Positions 7,932 to 16,110 of a stretch of DNA of 38,040 nt are shown here, in pieces. Source of the DNA: Paracoccaceae bacterium (GTDB taxonomy: Bacteria; Pseudomonadota; Alphaproteobacteria; Rhodobacterales; Rhodobacteraceae); contig RFQY01000004.1 in NCBI GenBank assembly GCA_009924775.1, positions 1 through 38,040 on the forward strand, written 5' to 3'. Numbering within the stretch: the stretch's first letter is position 1; the number at the start of each line of letters is the position of its first letter. The notes under the pieces are model-generated. The model worked only from the letters and a program-made list of their open reading frames with translations. It was not told the origin of the DNA and searched no databases. The translations under genes and the position numbers were made by a program.

Positions 7932-9064
7932 CAGCCCATCAACCCCGGGTTAAGAATGGCTTTTGGATCAAAGCGGTGGCGCAGGGCGCGGGCCAGCGCG
8001 GCAGTGGCGGGCGGTTCTGGCTGGAAGACGGCCAAAGAGGTGCGCAGCGCGGTGGGCGCCTTTAGCATGGTGACATGGCCGCCAAGGGTGGCAATTTCTG
8101 CGCGCAGGCGGGCATGGGTATTTGCGGCATTTTCTGCGGTTTGCGCGCCCAGCCATATCAGCCCCCCACCCCAATCGATTTGGCATTTCAGCTGCTGCTC
8201 TGGGTCAACAGCTGCCAAAAAGGCCGGCGCATCGCTGGGTTTCAGCGATACCCGCCACAAGGTTTCGCAGCCAACCAGCGCCCCGGCATCGCGTATTGTT
8301 TGCCACAAGGTGTTGGCGGCCGTGCCTTGGATGTGGTCGGCTTGGCCAAAGGGCTGCAGGCGCTGGGCCAAGGCCCCCACCCGGTAGGCGACCGAGCGTT
8401 CCATGCCCTCTAGGCGCAGCAGGGTTTGGCCCTGCACCCAAGCCGCGCCGCTTACTTCGAAAGGCGAGGACAGCGCCGCCGCCATTGTCGCCACGGCGCG
8501 GGCAGGATCGTGGCCGGAAAAGGCCAGTGTGACTTGGGTTTCGGGAATGGGCAGCACTTTGAAGCTGACCTCGGTGATCACCCCAAGCGTGCCAAAGCTG
8601 CCTGCCATCAGCTTGACCAAGTCATAGCCGGTGACGTTTTTCATGACCCGCCCACCATTTTTCAACACCCGCCCAGCACCATCGACAAAGCGCGCGCCCA
8701 GCAGGAAATCGCGGCATGCGCCCACTTGCACCCGGCGCGGGCCGCTGACATTGGCGGCCACCACGCCACCAATGGTTGGGGTGCCGGTGGTGCCCAAGAC
8801 GGGGCGGTGATCCATTGGCTCGAAGGGCAGGCGCTGGCCTTCGGCGGCAAGGGCTGCCTCGATCTGGGCCAGGGGCGTGCCGGCGCGGGCCACCAAGGTC
8901 AGCGCGCCCGGCTCGTATTCGACAATGCCATCCATCGCCTCGGTTGACAGGGGTGTGCCAATGACCGGCGCCCCGATATCGCGGGTTGCACCGCCCTGAA
9001 TGCGCAAGGCGCCTTTGGCGGTGGCGATTGCTTCGGCCAGATCAGCTTCGCTGGTGGGGTGCAT
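7931..9064 (-). CDS. glcE: glycolate oxidase FAD-binding subunit GlcE
   Basis: GlcE is the shorter flavin-type subunit of glycolate dehydrogenase. The protein of about 377 residues shows the FAD-binding PCMH fold: LRIQGGATRDIG near the N-terminus, GIVEYEPGALTLVARAGTPL, GGVVAANVSGPRRVQVGACRD and VMKNVTGYDLVKLMAGSFGTLG. These match GlcE of E. coli in order. Two start codons compete: ATG at 9064 (MHPTSEADL) has AGGA 9 bases upstream, while the ATG at 9070 (adding MP) has it only 3 bases upstream, so I prefer 9064. The open frame to 9118 has no better site. glcD ends 72 bases upstream and glcF overlaps downstream. Confidence 0.92.
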   Translation of the reverse strand: MHPTSEADLAEAIATAKGALRIQGGATRDIGAPVIGTPLSTEAMDGIVEYEPGALTLVARAGTPLAQIEAALAAEGQRLPFEPMDHRPVLGTTGTPTIGGVVAANVSGPRRVQVGACRDFLLGARFVDGAGRVLKNGGRVMKNVTGYDLVKLMAGSFGTLGVITEVSFKVLPIPETQVTLAFSGHDPARAVATMAAALSSPFEVSGAAWVQGQTLLRLEGMERSVAYRVGALAQRLQPFGQADHIQGTAANTLWQTIRDAGALVGCETLWRVSLKPSDAPAFLAAVDPEQQLKCQIDWGGGLIWLGAQTAENAANTHARLRAEIATLGGHVTMLKAPTALRTSLAVFQPEPPATAALARALRHRFDPKAILNPGLMG

Positions 9065-9136
9065 GGGCATTGATCCTAGGTGGTCGGGCCGCGGCAAGGG
9101 CGGGCATGGAAAACACAAAACAGCACAAAGCCTGCG

Positions 9137-10585
9137 CTATTCAGCGGCAATCTGGGCTTGGCGGCGGGGTTCCGAGGCGGCCAGCGGAAACACCTTGGCG
9201 GGGTTTAGCAACCATTTCGGATCGAACACGTCTTTGACGGCCATTTGAATATCTAGATCATCGGGGGCGAATTGATCGACCATGAGATCGCGTTTTTCAA
9301 TGCCCACGCCATGCTCGCCCGTCAGGCAGCCCCCCACCTCGACGCACAGGCGCAAGATATCGGCGCCGAAGGCCTCGCACAGCTCTAGATCGCCGGGTTT
9401 GTTGGCATCAAACAAGATCAGCGGGTGCATATTGCCGTCGCCGGCATGAAATACATTGCCCACGCCCAGCCCATAGTCTTTTGACATTTCCCCGATGCGG
9501 CGCAGCACATAGGGCAGCTGGCTTACGGGGATTGTGCCGTCAAGGCACATGTAATCGTTGATCTGGCCCATCGCGCCAAAGGCCGATTTGCGGCCCAGCC
9601 AAATGCGGCGGGCCTGTTCTTCGTCGGCGGCTTCGCGCAATTCCACCGGGTTGTGGCGGCGGGCGATCGCGGTGATAAGGGCCAGCTGTTCGTCGATTTC
9701 ATCGGCCGAGCCTTCTACCTCGACGATCAGCAGCGCCTCGCAATCGGGATAGCCTGCCTTGGCAAAGGCCTCGGTTGCGCGGATGCATGGGCGATCCATG
9801 AATTCAATCGCCACGGGCAAAACGCCGGCCTTGATGATATCGCTGACCACTTGGCCGGCCACCTCGTTGCTGTCATAGCCCATCAGCACGGGGCGCGCGC
9901 CCTCGGGTTTGGGAAGAATGCGCAATGTGGCCTCGGTGACAACGCCCAACTGCCCCTCCGAGCCGCAGATCACACCCAAGAAATCTAGGCCGGGTGCATC
10001 CATATGGGCGCCGCCCAGTTCCAGCACTGTGCCATCCATCAGCACCAAGGTCACGCCCAACAGGTTATTGGTGGTGACGCCGTATTTCAGGCAATGCGCC
10101 CCCCCCGAATTCATGGCGATATTGCCCGAAATCGCGCAGGCCAGCTGGCTGCTGGGATCGGGGGCATAGAAGAACCCATCCGCCTCGACCGCGCCGGTAA
10201 CCGACAGGTTGGTGCGCCCCGATTGCACCCGCACAAAGCGGTTGTCGTAATCCACCTCTAGCACATCATTCATGCGCGCCACGCCCAAGATCACGCTATC
10301 TGCGGTGGGCAAAGCCCCCCCCGCCAATGAGGTGCCCGAGCCGCGCGGCACCACTGGCACACCCATTTCATGGCAAATGCGCAGCACATCAGACACTTGT
10401 TGCGTGGTGCTGGGCAGCACGGCGCATAAAGGTGGGCAGCGATAGGCGGTCAGCGCATCGCATTCATAGGCGCGGGTTTCGGCCTCGTCATGGATAACGG
10501 CATCGGGGGCCAGCACCTCTTGCAGGCGCGCCACAAGGCGGGGTTTCAGGGCAAGAACCGCAGGGTTTGGGGCTGGCATTTCCAT
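9137..10585 (-). CDS. glcD: glycolate oxidase catalytic FAD subunit GlcD
   Basis: GlcD is the catalytic subunit of glycolate dehydrogenase. The 482-residue protein has an N-terminal FAD-binding PCMH domain (VPVVPRGSGTSLAGGALP, ISGNIAMNSGGAHCLKYGVT, GVICGSEGQLGVVTEATLRI) and a C-terminal FAD-oxidase domain with GVGNVFHAGDGNMHPLILFD and GGCLTGEHGVGIEKRD. The ATG at 10585 (MEMPAPNPAV) is preferred; AAGGCG lies about 10 bases upstream. The open frame continues to 10702 but those residues would run through the promoter and operator. It is the first gene of glcDEF. Glyoxylate made here would enter central metabolism, but no glyoxylate genes are in the window. Confidence 0.95.
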   Translation of the reverse strand: MEMPAPNPAVLALKPRLVARLQEVLAPDAVIHDEAETRAYECDALTAYRCPPLCAVLPSTTQQVSDVLRICHEMGVPVVPRGSGTSLAGGALPTADSVILGVARMNDVLEVDYDNRFVRVQSGRTNLSVTGAVEADGFFYAPDPSSQLACAISGNIAMNSGGAHCLKYGVTTNNLLGVTLVLMDGTVLELGGAHMDAPGLDFLGVICGSEGQLGVVTEATLRILPKPEGARPVLMGYDSNEVAGQVVSDIIKAGVLPVAIEFMDRPCIRATEAFAKAGYPDCEALLIVEVEGSADEIDEQLALITAIARRHNPVELREAADEEQARRIWLGRKSAFGAMGQINDYMCLDGTIPVSQLPYVLRRIGEMSKDYGLGVGNVFHAGDGNMHPLILFDANKPGDLELCEAFGADILRLCVEVGGCLTGEHGVGIEKRDLMVDQFAPDDLDIQMAVKDVFDPKWLLNPAKVFPLAASEPRRQAQIAAE

Positions 10586-10606
10586 AAGCAAAGGCGCCTT
10601 TTGTTC

Positions 10607-10631
10607 AATTGGTAATATTTTTATACCAATT
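10607..10631. promoter_or_regulatory. inverted repeat, likely operator of glcDEF
   Basis: AATTGGTA (10607-10614) and TACCAATT (10624-10631) form perfect 8-bp arms around a 9-base AT-rich spacer. TTGGT/ACCAA half-sites are typical of FadR-subfamily GntR regulators such as GlcC, LldR and PdhR, though the usual sites have a much shorter spacer. The repeat overlaps the -10 box, which suits repression. No regulator gene is adjacent. Confidence 0.6.
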
Positions 10632-10647
10632 ACCACAGCTATGGCAA
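10620..10647 (-). promoter_or_regulatory. sigma-70-type promoter of glcDEF
   Basis: Reading the minus strand, TTGCCA (10642-10647), 16 bases, then TATAAA (10620-10625) gives a good housekeeping promoter. It is the only strongly AT-rich stretch in this divergent gap. The expected start of transcription lies about 28 bases before the glcD ATG. The inverted repeat at 10607-10631 covers the -10 box. Confidence 0.6.
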
Positions 10648-10705
10648 GCCTTGATACGCCCCGCTTGCCCCTTGCAAAAACCCAGCCCACAGGGCAGCAC
10701 AAGAT

Positions 10706-11434
10706 ATGTTCATTGATTCCCCCGTTCTGGCCCTTGTGCCGCTGTTTTCACCTATCGATCTGTGGGCGCTGGCCTGCATCTTCTTGGGATGGGCGTGCAT
10801 AGGGCTGTTGATAGAAAACCCACCCCGCGGGCGGCCTTCGGTATCGTCGTTGATGGCGCATTACCGGCGGGAATGGATGCAGGTGATGGTCATCCGCACC
10901 CCCCGCATTTTTGACGCCCAAGCCTTGGGGACATTGCGCCAAGGCACCAGCTTTTTTGCCTCGGCCACGATGATTGCGATTGGCGGCGGCTTGGCGCTGA
11001 TGGGCAATGCCGATCAATTGCAAGGTTTGGCCCGCGATCTGACATTGGGCACCGAGCCGCGGATCGTGTGGGAGGTAAAACTGGGGCTGGCGTTGTTTTT
11101 TCTGGCCAATGCATTCTTGAAATTCGTGTGGTCACACCGGCTGTTTGGCTATTGCCTTGTGTTGATGGCCTCGGTCCCCAACGACCCGGACGACCCGCGC
11201 GCCCTGCCCCGCGCAGCGCAGGCAGCCGAGGTCAACATCACCGCCGTGCGCGGTTTCAACCGCGGCCTGCGCTCGATCTATTTTGCCATGGGCGCCTTGG
11301 CATGGATGCTGGGCGCGCCCGCGCTGCTGGCGGCCACAGCGCTAACCGTGGGGGTGCTTTGGCGGCGCGAATTTGCCTCGCAAAGCCGGCAGGTTTTGCT
11401 GCGCGATCTGCCACAGGCCAAAGGCCCGAAATAG
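10706..11434 (+). CDS. DUF599 family membrane protein
   Basis: The 242-residue protein has about four membrane segments: residues 16-36, about 80-95, about 122-148 and about 197-220. It fits the DUF599 family of unknown function, with family-like stretches MAHYRREWMQVMVIRTPRI and FKWSHR-like FVWSHRLFGYC. RGFNRGLRSIYFA follows before the last membrane region. No enzyme motif is visible. The ATG at 10706 has only a weak ribosome site. The gene is divergent from glcD across a 120-base gap that holds the glc promoter and operator, so it could share that regulation. It ends 12 bases before a convergent small gene. Confidence 0.78.
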   Translation: MFIDSPVLALVPLFSPIDLWALACIFLGWACIGLLIENPPRGRPSVSSLMAHYRREWMQVMVIRTPRIFDAQALGTLRQGTSFFASATMIAIGGGLALMGNADQLQGLARDLTLGTEPRIVWEVKLGLALFFLANAFLKFVWSHRLFGYCLVLMASVPNDPDDPRALPRAAQAAEVNITAVRGFNRGLRSIYFAMGALAWMLGAPALLAATALTVGVLWRREFASQSRQVLLRDLPQAKGPK

Positions 11435-11446
11435 CCAGTTGATGCG

Positions 11447-11683
11447 CTATTTGCGCCAGTGAAAGGGCACGATTACCAGCGCCCCGATAGACGATATGAT
11501 GGCATCCAGCCCAGCACTGCCAAAGCCGATCCCAAACATCACGCGCAGGAAATAAAACAAAAACGCCCCCCCCACGCAAATGATGATCGATTGCAAAATG
11601 CCGTTATGGGTGAAGCCCGTTTTTTCGGCCAAATAGCCCACAATGCCCGCGATGACCACGGTGCCAATCAAGGTTGGAAACAT
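11447..11683 (-). CDS. GlsB/YeaQ/YmgE-type small membrane protein
   Basis: The 78-residue protein has three hydrophobic segments: an N-terminal one starting FPTLIGTVVIAGIVGYLAE, a central one, IIICVGGAFLFYFL, and a C-terminal one, AIISSIGALVIVPF. It ends in HWRK. Pattern and size match the transglycosylase-associated (GlsB/YeaQ/YmgE) family, often linked to envelope stress, though no biochemical role is settled. AGGGG lies a few bases before the ATG at 11683. The gene is 25 bases downstream of fmt on the same strand and might be read from the def-fmt operon. Confidence 0.7.
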   Translation of the reverse strand: MFPTLIGTVVIAGIVGYLAEKTGFTHNGILQSIIICVGGAFLFYFLRVMFGIGFGSAGLDAIISSIGALVIVPFHWRK

Positions 11684-11708
11684 AGCGCACCCCTAAACTG
11701 CGCCGGGC

Positions 11709-12635
11709 CTAACCCTGCGCCTCATCGCCCCCCAGCACCATGCCAGCAGGCACCGCCATGCCCCGCAGGGCGGTGTCGGCATCTTGCGCAGCCTTGCCCG
11801 CGCGTTGCAAGCGCGTGATGCGCAACGCACCCTCGCCACAGGCAATGCGCAACCCCTCGTCCAGCACCGTGCCGGGCGCGCCGGTGCCTGTGGCCAATTC
11901 GGCCCCCAACAGTTTTACCCGCGCCCCATCTATCAGCGTCCATGCCCCCGGAAAGGGCGAAAGCCCCCGGATTTGGCGATGCAGGTCAACCGCCGGGCGG
12001 GCCCAATTCAAGCAGGCTTCGGATTTGTCGATTTTTTCGGCATAGCACACGCCAACATCGGGCTGCGGGCTGGGCAGCAGCTGCCCCAGATCTGCCAAGG
12101 CCTGCAAAATACCCTTGGCCCCCAGAACCGACAACCGATCGTGCAGCGCGCCGGTGGTTTCGTTCTCGCCAATGGGCGTGGCCAGGCGCAGCAGCACGGG
12201 GCCAGTATCTAGCCCCGCCTCCATCTGCATGATGCAAATGCCCGTTTCCGCATCGCCCGCCATGATCGCGCGGTGAATAGGGGCCGCCCCCCGCCAGCGC
12301 GGCAATAACGAGGCATGAATATTCAGGCAGCCATGGCGCGGTGCATCCAGCACCGCCTGCGGCAAGATCAGCCCATAGGCCACCACCACCGCAACATCAG
12401 CCTGCAGCGCGGCAAACTCTTGTTGCACCTCGGCGTGGCGCAAGCTGGTGGGGTGGCGCACCGGCAGCCCCAGCTCTAACGCGCGGGCGTGCACGGGTGT
12501 GGGGCGGTCTTTTTTGCCCCGCCCCGCAGGACGCGGCGGCTGGCAGTAGACACAGGCAATCTGATGGCCCGCAGATACCAGCGCATCCAGCACCGGCACA
12601 GAAAAATCAGGGCTGCCCATAAAGACCAGTCGCAT
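11709..12635 (-). CDS. fmt: methionyl-tRNA formyltransferase
   Basis: Fmt formylates Met-tRNA for bacterial translation initiation, using 10-formyltetrahydrofolate. The 308-residue protein starts [19 protein letters not shown], the Rossmann-like start of the family, and has the loop [16 protein letters not shown] that contains the catalytic [22 protein letters not shown] lies in the middle. The C-terminal half has the OB-like domain with [11 protein letters not shown]-type sequence ([13 protein letters not shown]). AAGGAGG stands about 5 bases before the start. It lies 28 bases after the last of three deformylase genes, so formylation and deformylation are encoded together. Confidence 0.96.
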   Translation of the reverse strand: MRLVFMGSPDFSVPVLDALVSAGHQIACVYCQPPRPAGRGKKDRPTPVHARALELGLPVRHPTSLRHAEVQQEFAALQADVAVVVAYGLILPQAVLDAPRHGCLNIHASLLPRWRGAAPIHRAIMAGDAETGICIMQMEAGLDTGPVLLRLATPIGENETTGALHDRLSVLGAKGILQALADLGQLLPSPQPDVGVCYAEKIDKSEACLNWARPAVDLHRQIRGLSPFPGAWTLIDGARVKLLGAELATGTGAPGTVLDEGLRIACGEGALRITRLQRAGKAAQDADTALRGMAVPAGMVLGGDEAQG

Positions 12636-12663
12636 CGGTTCCTCCTTGGCCCTGAAACGGGCC

Positions 12664-13158
12664 TTAGCGTGCTTTTTTCGCCCGGCGCAGCAGCATGTCG
12701 CGCTTTACCTTGCTGAGATGGTCAAAATACATGCGCCCATTCAAATGGTCGATCTGATGCTGCACGCTGGTGGCCCAAAGCCCCACGAAATCGCGCTCTT
12801 CCAGCTGGCCTGCGCTGTTTAGAAACCGCACCGTCACCGCACGGGGGCGGGCGATGCTGGCATGCACGCCGGGCAGGTTTGGGCTGGCCTCGTCATGGGT
12901 GCGCGATTGAACGCTGGCATGCAAAACCTCGGGGTTGGCCATGCGCACCGCTTGCCCGCGGGTTTCGCTGGCATCTACCACCGCCAAACGCAACATCACG
13001 CCGATTTGCGGGGCGGCCAGCCCCACGCCGGGCATGGCCTCCATCGTGTCGATCATATCGGTCCAGATCGCGTGGATATCATCGGTAATTTCGGCCACGG
13101 CGGCGGCCACGCTGCGCAAGCGCTTATCGGGCCATGGCAGGCAGGCACGCACCGTCAT
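12664..13158 (-). CDS. degenerate peptide deformylase paralogue
   Basis: The 164-residue protein has the deformylase fold and motif 1 intact (GVGLAAPQ, residues 44-51) but has lost key residues in the other two motifs. Motif 2, normally EGCLS with a metal-binding Cys, reads EASPN at residues 90-94, with Ser92 at the Cys position. Motif 3, normally HExxH, reads HQIDH at 134-138, so the catalytic Glu is Gln135. With one metal ligand and the general base missing, normal deformylase activity is unlikely. It overlaps the upstream deformylase gene by 4 bases (ATGA) and precedes fmt by 28. Its intact frame and place in the operon suggest a kept, non-canonical role. Confidence 0.9.
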   Translation of the reverse strand: MTVRACLPWPDKRLRSVAAAVAEITDDIHAIWTDMIDTMEAMPGVGLAAPQIGVMLRLAVVDASETRGQAVRMANPEVLHASVQSRTHDEASPNLPGVHASIARPRAVTVRFLNSAGQLEERDFVGLWATSVQHQIDHLNGRMYFDHLSKVKRDMLLRRAKKAR

Positions 13159-13661
13159 TGCGCCAAGCCCAGATAATCTGCCTCAAGCGCCGCGCGGTCT
13201 GCTGCGCCCAAGCGGTGAAAAGTGACCATGCCATCGAGATGGTCCAGCTCGTGCTGGGCGCAGCGCGCCTCGAACCCCTGCAAGCGGCGGCTTTGGCGGG
13301 TGCCATCAAGGCCGGTCCACCCCAGCACCACCCAATCGGGGCGCAGCACCTGCGCCATCACCCCGGGGATCGACAGGCACCCCTCGTCGCCCGGCACATG
13401 GGTGGCCGACGCCTCTAGAATTTCGGGGTTCAGGCAGGCCAGCGGGGTCATATCGCCCTCTTTCCAGCCACAATCCATCACGAATAGCCGCAGCATATGC
13501 CCCACCTGCGGTGCCGCCAGCCCCCGCCCGGGCGCGGCATACATGGTTTCAAACATCTCACCCACAAGGGTGGCAAGGCCTGCCATATCACCCAGATCGA
13601 CCGGCGCGCAGGGCTGGGCCAAGCGCGGATCGGGCCAGCGCAAAATCGGCAGCACGCTCAT
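13155..13661 (-). CDS. def: peptide deformylase, second paralogue
   Basis: The 168-residue enzyme removes the formyl group from nascent proteins. All three motifs are present: GRGLAAPQ (residues 46-53), EGCLS with Cys95, and HELDH with His137, Glu138 and His141. The unusual Arg in GRGLAAPQ and the poorly conserved surroundings set it apart from its upstream neighbour. The start ATG at 13661 overlaps the stop of the first deformylase gene by 4 bases, and its own stop overlaps the third in the same way. It should be catalytically competent, but a different substrate preference is possible. Confidence 0.92.
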   Translation of the reverse strand: MSVLPILRWPDPRLAQPCAPVDLGDMAGLATLVGEMFETMYAAPGRGLAAPQVGHMLRLFVMDCGWKEGDMTPLACLNPEILEASATHVPGDEGCLSIPGVMAQVLRPDWVVLGWTGLDGTRQSRRLQGFEARCAQHELDHLDGMVTFHRLGAADRAALEADYLGLAQ

Positions 13662-14176
13662 CCGCGGGCCATTTCGCGTTTTAGCTTTTGCATGCGGCGG
13701 GTGATCATCTGGCGCCGCAACGGCTTGAGATAATCGATGAACAGCTTGCCATCCAAATGGTCGATTTCATGCTGCACACAAGTGGCCCAAAGGCCGCCAA
13801 AATCTTCTTGCTGCTCGCGGCCATCGGTATCCAGCCAGCGCACGCTTACTTCGGCGGGGCGGGTGACATCGGCAAATTGGTCAGGGATCGACAGGCATCC
13901 CTCCTCGTAGGTGCTGGCGTGATCCGAGGCGGCCACGATCTGAGGGTTGACCATCACCAAGGGGCGCGGCGTGTCTTTGTCGCTTTTGGCGCAATCCAAC
14001 ACAATCACCCGGTCCAGCACACCAATCTGCGGCGCGGCCAGCCCGATGCCCGGTGCGTCATACATGGTTTCCAGCATGTCGCGGGCCAAAAGGCGCAGAT
14101 CATCCGACAGGTCCGCCACCGGCGCGCAGACCTTTTTCAACCGTGGGTCAGGGTGAAGCAGAATAGGGCGTTTCAT
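13658..14176 (-). CDS. def: peptide deformylase, canonical
   Basis: The 172-residue metalloenzyme removes the N-formyl group from nascent chains at the ribosome exit. Motifs are canonical: GIGLAAPQ (43-50), EGCLS with Cys94, and HEIDH with His136, Glu137 and His140. It heads the def-def-def-fmt cluster and is the copy most likely to be essential. The ATG at 14176 (MKRPILLHPDPRL) is the family-typical start. No Shine-Dalgarno precedes it, but a promoter-like pair lies so close that the mRNA could begin at or near the ATG (see the promoter entry). The open frame to 14227 adds 17 residues with no family support. Confidence 0.95.
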   Translation of the reverse strand: MKRPILLHPDPRLKKVCAPVADLSDDLRLLARDMLETMYDAPGIGLAAPQIGVLDRVIVLDCAKSDKDTPRPLVMVNPQIVAASDHASTYEEGCLSIPDQFADVTRPAEVSVRWLDTDGREQQEDFGGLWATCVQHEIDHLDGKLFIDYLKPLRRQMITRRMQKLKREMARG

Positions 14177-14183
14177 GCAGGGG

Positions 14184-14212
14184 GATTTAGGGCAAGCCCG
14201 GCGCTGGCGCAA
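14184..14212 (-). promoter_or_regulatory. candidate promoter of def operon, possibly leaderless
   Basis: On the minus strand, TTGCGC (14207-14212), a 17-base spacer, then TAAATC (14184-14189) resembles a sigma-70 promoter. The -10 box ends 7 bases before the def ATG. Transcription would then start at about the first base of the gene, which agrees with the absence of a ribosome site there. Confidence 0.4.
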
Positions 14213-14334
14213 TGGTGCAATGCGCAAGGGTTAAGAACGCAGGCCGCTATTTGGGCAAATATTTTGCAAAAGCTTATTCCATTCCCCAAAAAACTGGCCG
14301 ACAAACAGGGGCAAGCCACGCAAGGGAGGGACAG

Positions 14335-15504
14335 ATGAACTTTGACGAGATTATCCAGCGCCGCGGCACCCATTCGGTGAAGTGGGACATGATGGAACCC
14401 ATCTATGGCGTGCCCGCAGACGAGGGCATTTCGATGTGGGTGGCAGATATGGATTTTCGTGCCCCTGACTGCGTACAAAACGCCGTGGCCCGTATGCAAG
14501 AGCATGGGATCTATGGCTATTATGGCGACGACAAAGCCTATCGTGCCGCTATTTGCTGGTGGATGGAGCATCGCCACGGCTGGGCGGTAGACCCGGGCGC
14601 CATTTTCACCACCCATGGCTTGGTGAATGGCACAGCGATGTGCGTGGAAACCTTTACCAACCCCGGCGATGGTGTGGTGTTGATGACGCCGGTCTATCAT
14701 GCCTTTGCAAAGGTGATCAAAGCCAACAATCGCAAGGTTATTGAATGCCCGATGGCCTTGGTCGATGGCCGCTATCATATGGATTTCGCCGCGTGGGACG
14801 CGCAGATGGATGGCAGCGCCAAAATGCTGGTCCTGTGTTCGCCCCACAACCCCGGTGGGCGGGTGTGGACGGTGGACGAGTTGCAGCAAGTCGCCGATTT
14901 CTGCCGCCGCCACGATTTGGTGTTGGTCTCGGATGAAATCCACCACGATCTGGTTTTCCCGGGGCAAAAACATACGCCCATGGCCCTGATCGAAGGCGTG
15001 GCAGACCGGCTGGTGATGATGACGGCCACCACGAAAACCTTTAACATCGCTGGCAGCCATTCGGGCAATGTCATCATTCACGATCCGGCGCTGCGTGCCA
15101 AATTCGAGGCCCGGATGATGGGCTTGGGCCTATCGCCCAATTCCTTTGGCCTGTTCATGGCCGAGGCGGCCTATAGCCCCGAGGGCGCAGCCTGGGTCGA
15201 TGCGCTGGTGGCCTATCTTGATGGCAATCGCCAGATTTTTGATGCAGGCGTCAATGCCATTCCGGGGCTAAAATCCATGCACCTAGAGGCCACATATTTG
15301 GCTTGGGTCGATTTTTCCGGCACCGGCATGGCGCGGGCGGAATTTACCCAGCGCGTCGAACAGCAGGCACAAATCGCGGCCAATCATGGGCCAACATTTG
15401 GCCATGGGGGCGAAAATTTCTTGCGCTTCAATCTGGCCACGCCCCGCCCCTTGGTCGAACAGGCCGTGGCGCGCCTGCAGGCAGCCTTTGGCGATCTGCA
15501 GTAA
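14335..15504 (+). CDS. MalY/PatB-family PLP-dependent C-S lyase
   Basis: The 389-residue fold-type I aminotransferase-like protein matches cystathionine beta-lyases of the PatB/MalY group, which release thiols from cysteine conjugates. It begins MNFDEIIQRRGTHSVKWD, a family-typical start. It has WVADMDFRAP, the CSPHNPGGRVW loop that binds PLP, the VSDEIHHDLVF strand, and Lys234 in TATTKTFNIAG, which should form the Schiff base. The ATG at 14335 is supported by GGGAGGG at 14324-14330. The true substrate (cystathionine, a cysteine conjugate or another thioether) cannot be told. It is divergent from the def operon. Confidence 0.9.
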   Translation: MNFDEIIQRRGTHSVKWDMMEPIYGVPADEGISMWVADMDFRAPDCVQNAVARMQEHGIYGYYGDDKAYRAAICWWMEHRHGWAVDPGAIFTTHGLVNGTAMCVETFTNPGDGVVLMTPVYHAFAKVIKANNRKVIECPMALVDGRYHMDFAAWDAQMDGSAKMLVLCSPHNPGGRVWTVDELQQVADFCRRHDLVLVSDEIHHDLVFPGQKHTPMALIEGVADRLVMMTATTKTFNIAGSHSGNVIIHDPALRAKFEARMMGLGLSPNSFGLFMAEAAYSPEGAAWVDALVAYLDGNRQIFDAGVNAIPGLKSMHLEATYLAWVDFSGTGMARAEFTQRVEQQAQIAANHGPTFGHGGENFLRFNLATPRPLVEQAVARLQAAFGDLQ

Positions 15505-15546
15505 TTTGCACAAACAAGCGGGCCGCGGCGCCAAAGCGCCGGGGCC

Positions 15547-15903
15547 TTAGCCAATATCAGGGCCGGTTAGATAGGCCACGGGCGCATCTTGGCGGCGCTC
15601 GAAATCAACGGGCTGTTCATCTAGCATTTCCGACAACCGCTTGAATTCATAGCGCATTTCGCCACTGTCCTCTTCGGCCGCCACAATCAGGCAACGGCGC
15701 AGCATCCGCCCGCCATCATAAAGCTCGACCAAACCACGCAGATGCGGTGCATCATCGGCCAGCGCAAACCCGTTATCCCACAAGCGCAGCACCGGGTAGG
15801 TGCGCCCATCTACATCGATCCTAAGGCGGCTACGCTTGCGCGCCGCATTATCTTGCGCAACGCGCAGGGCTGCAACAACGTCGCGCGGCAAAAAGCTGGT
15901 CAT
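15547..15903 (-). CDS. unassigned 118-residue protein
   Basis: I do not recognise this family with confidence. The 118-residue protein is soluble, acidic and rich in Arg. It begins MTSFLPRDVVAALRVAQ and has a beta-rich middle (RSRLRIDVDGRTYPVLRLWDNG) that faintly resembles a PilZ-type barrel, but the RxxxR and (D/N)xSxxG c-di-GMP signature is not clear. The C-terminal part contains MRYEFKRLSEMLDEQPVDF. GGAGG 6 bases before 15903 favours this ATG over the one at 15915. It converges with the C-S lyase gene and diverges from a GST gene. Confidence 0.65.
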   Translation of the reverse strand: MTSFLPRDVVAALRVAQDNAARKRSRLRIDVDGRTYPVLRLWDNGFALADDAPHLRGLVELYDGGRMLRRCLIVAAEEDSGEMRYEFKRLSEMLDEQPVDFERRQDAPVAYLTGPDIG

Positions 15904-16110
15904 CGAATCCTCCATCCATCGGTGCAGCGTGCCGCTATTCTATTGAAAATCAAGTAAACCTACTCTTTTGCACCAAAAACTGGCAAAATTGCGGCGCTTT
16001 CCCCTGTGCCCGGGCGCTGTGCAGAAATGCACGGCCCATGCGCCCTGACGCGGGTTTGTTCTTTGGGCGATCAGGCCTAGCTAAAGGGAACAGACAAAAA
16101 GGGGCATGGC

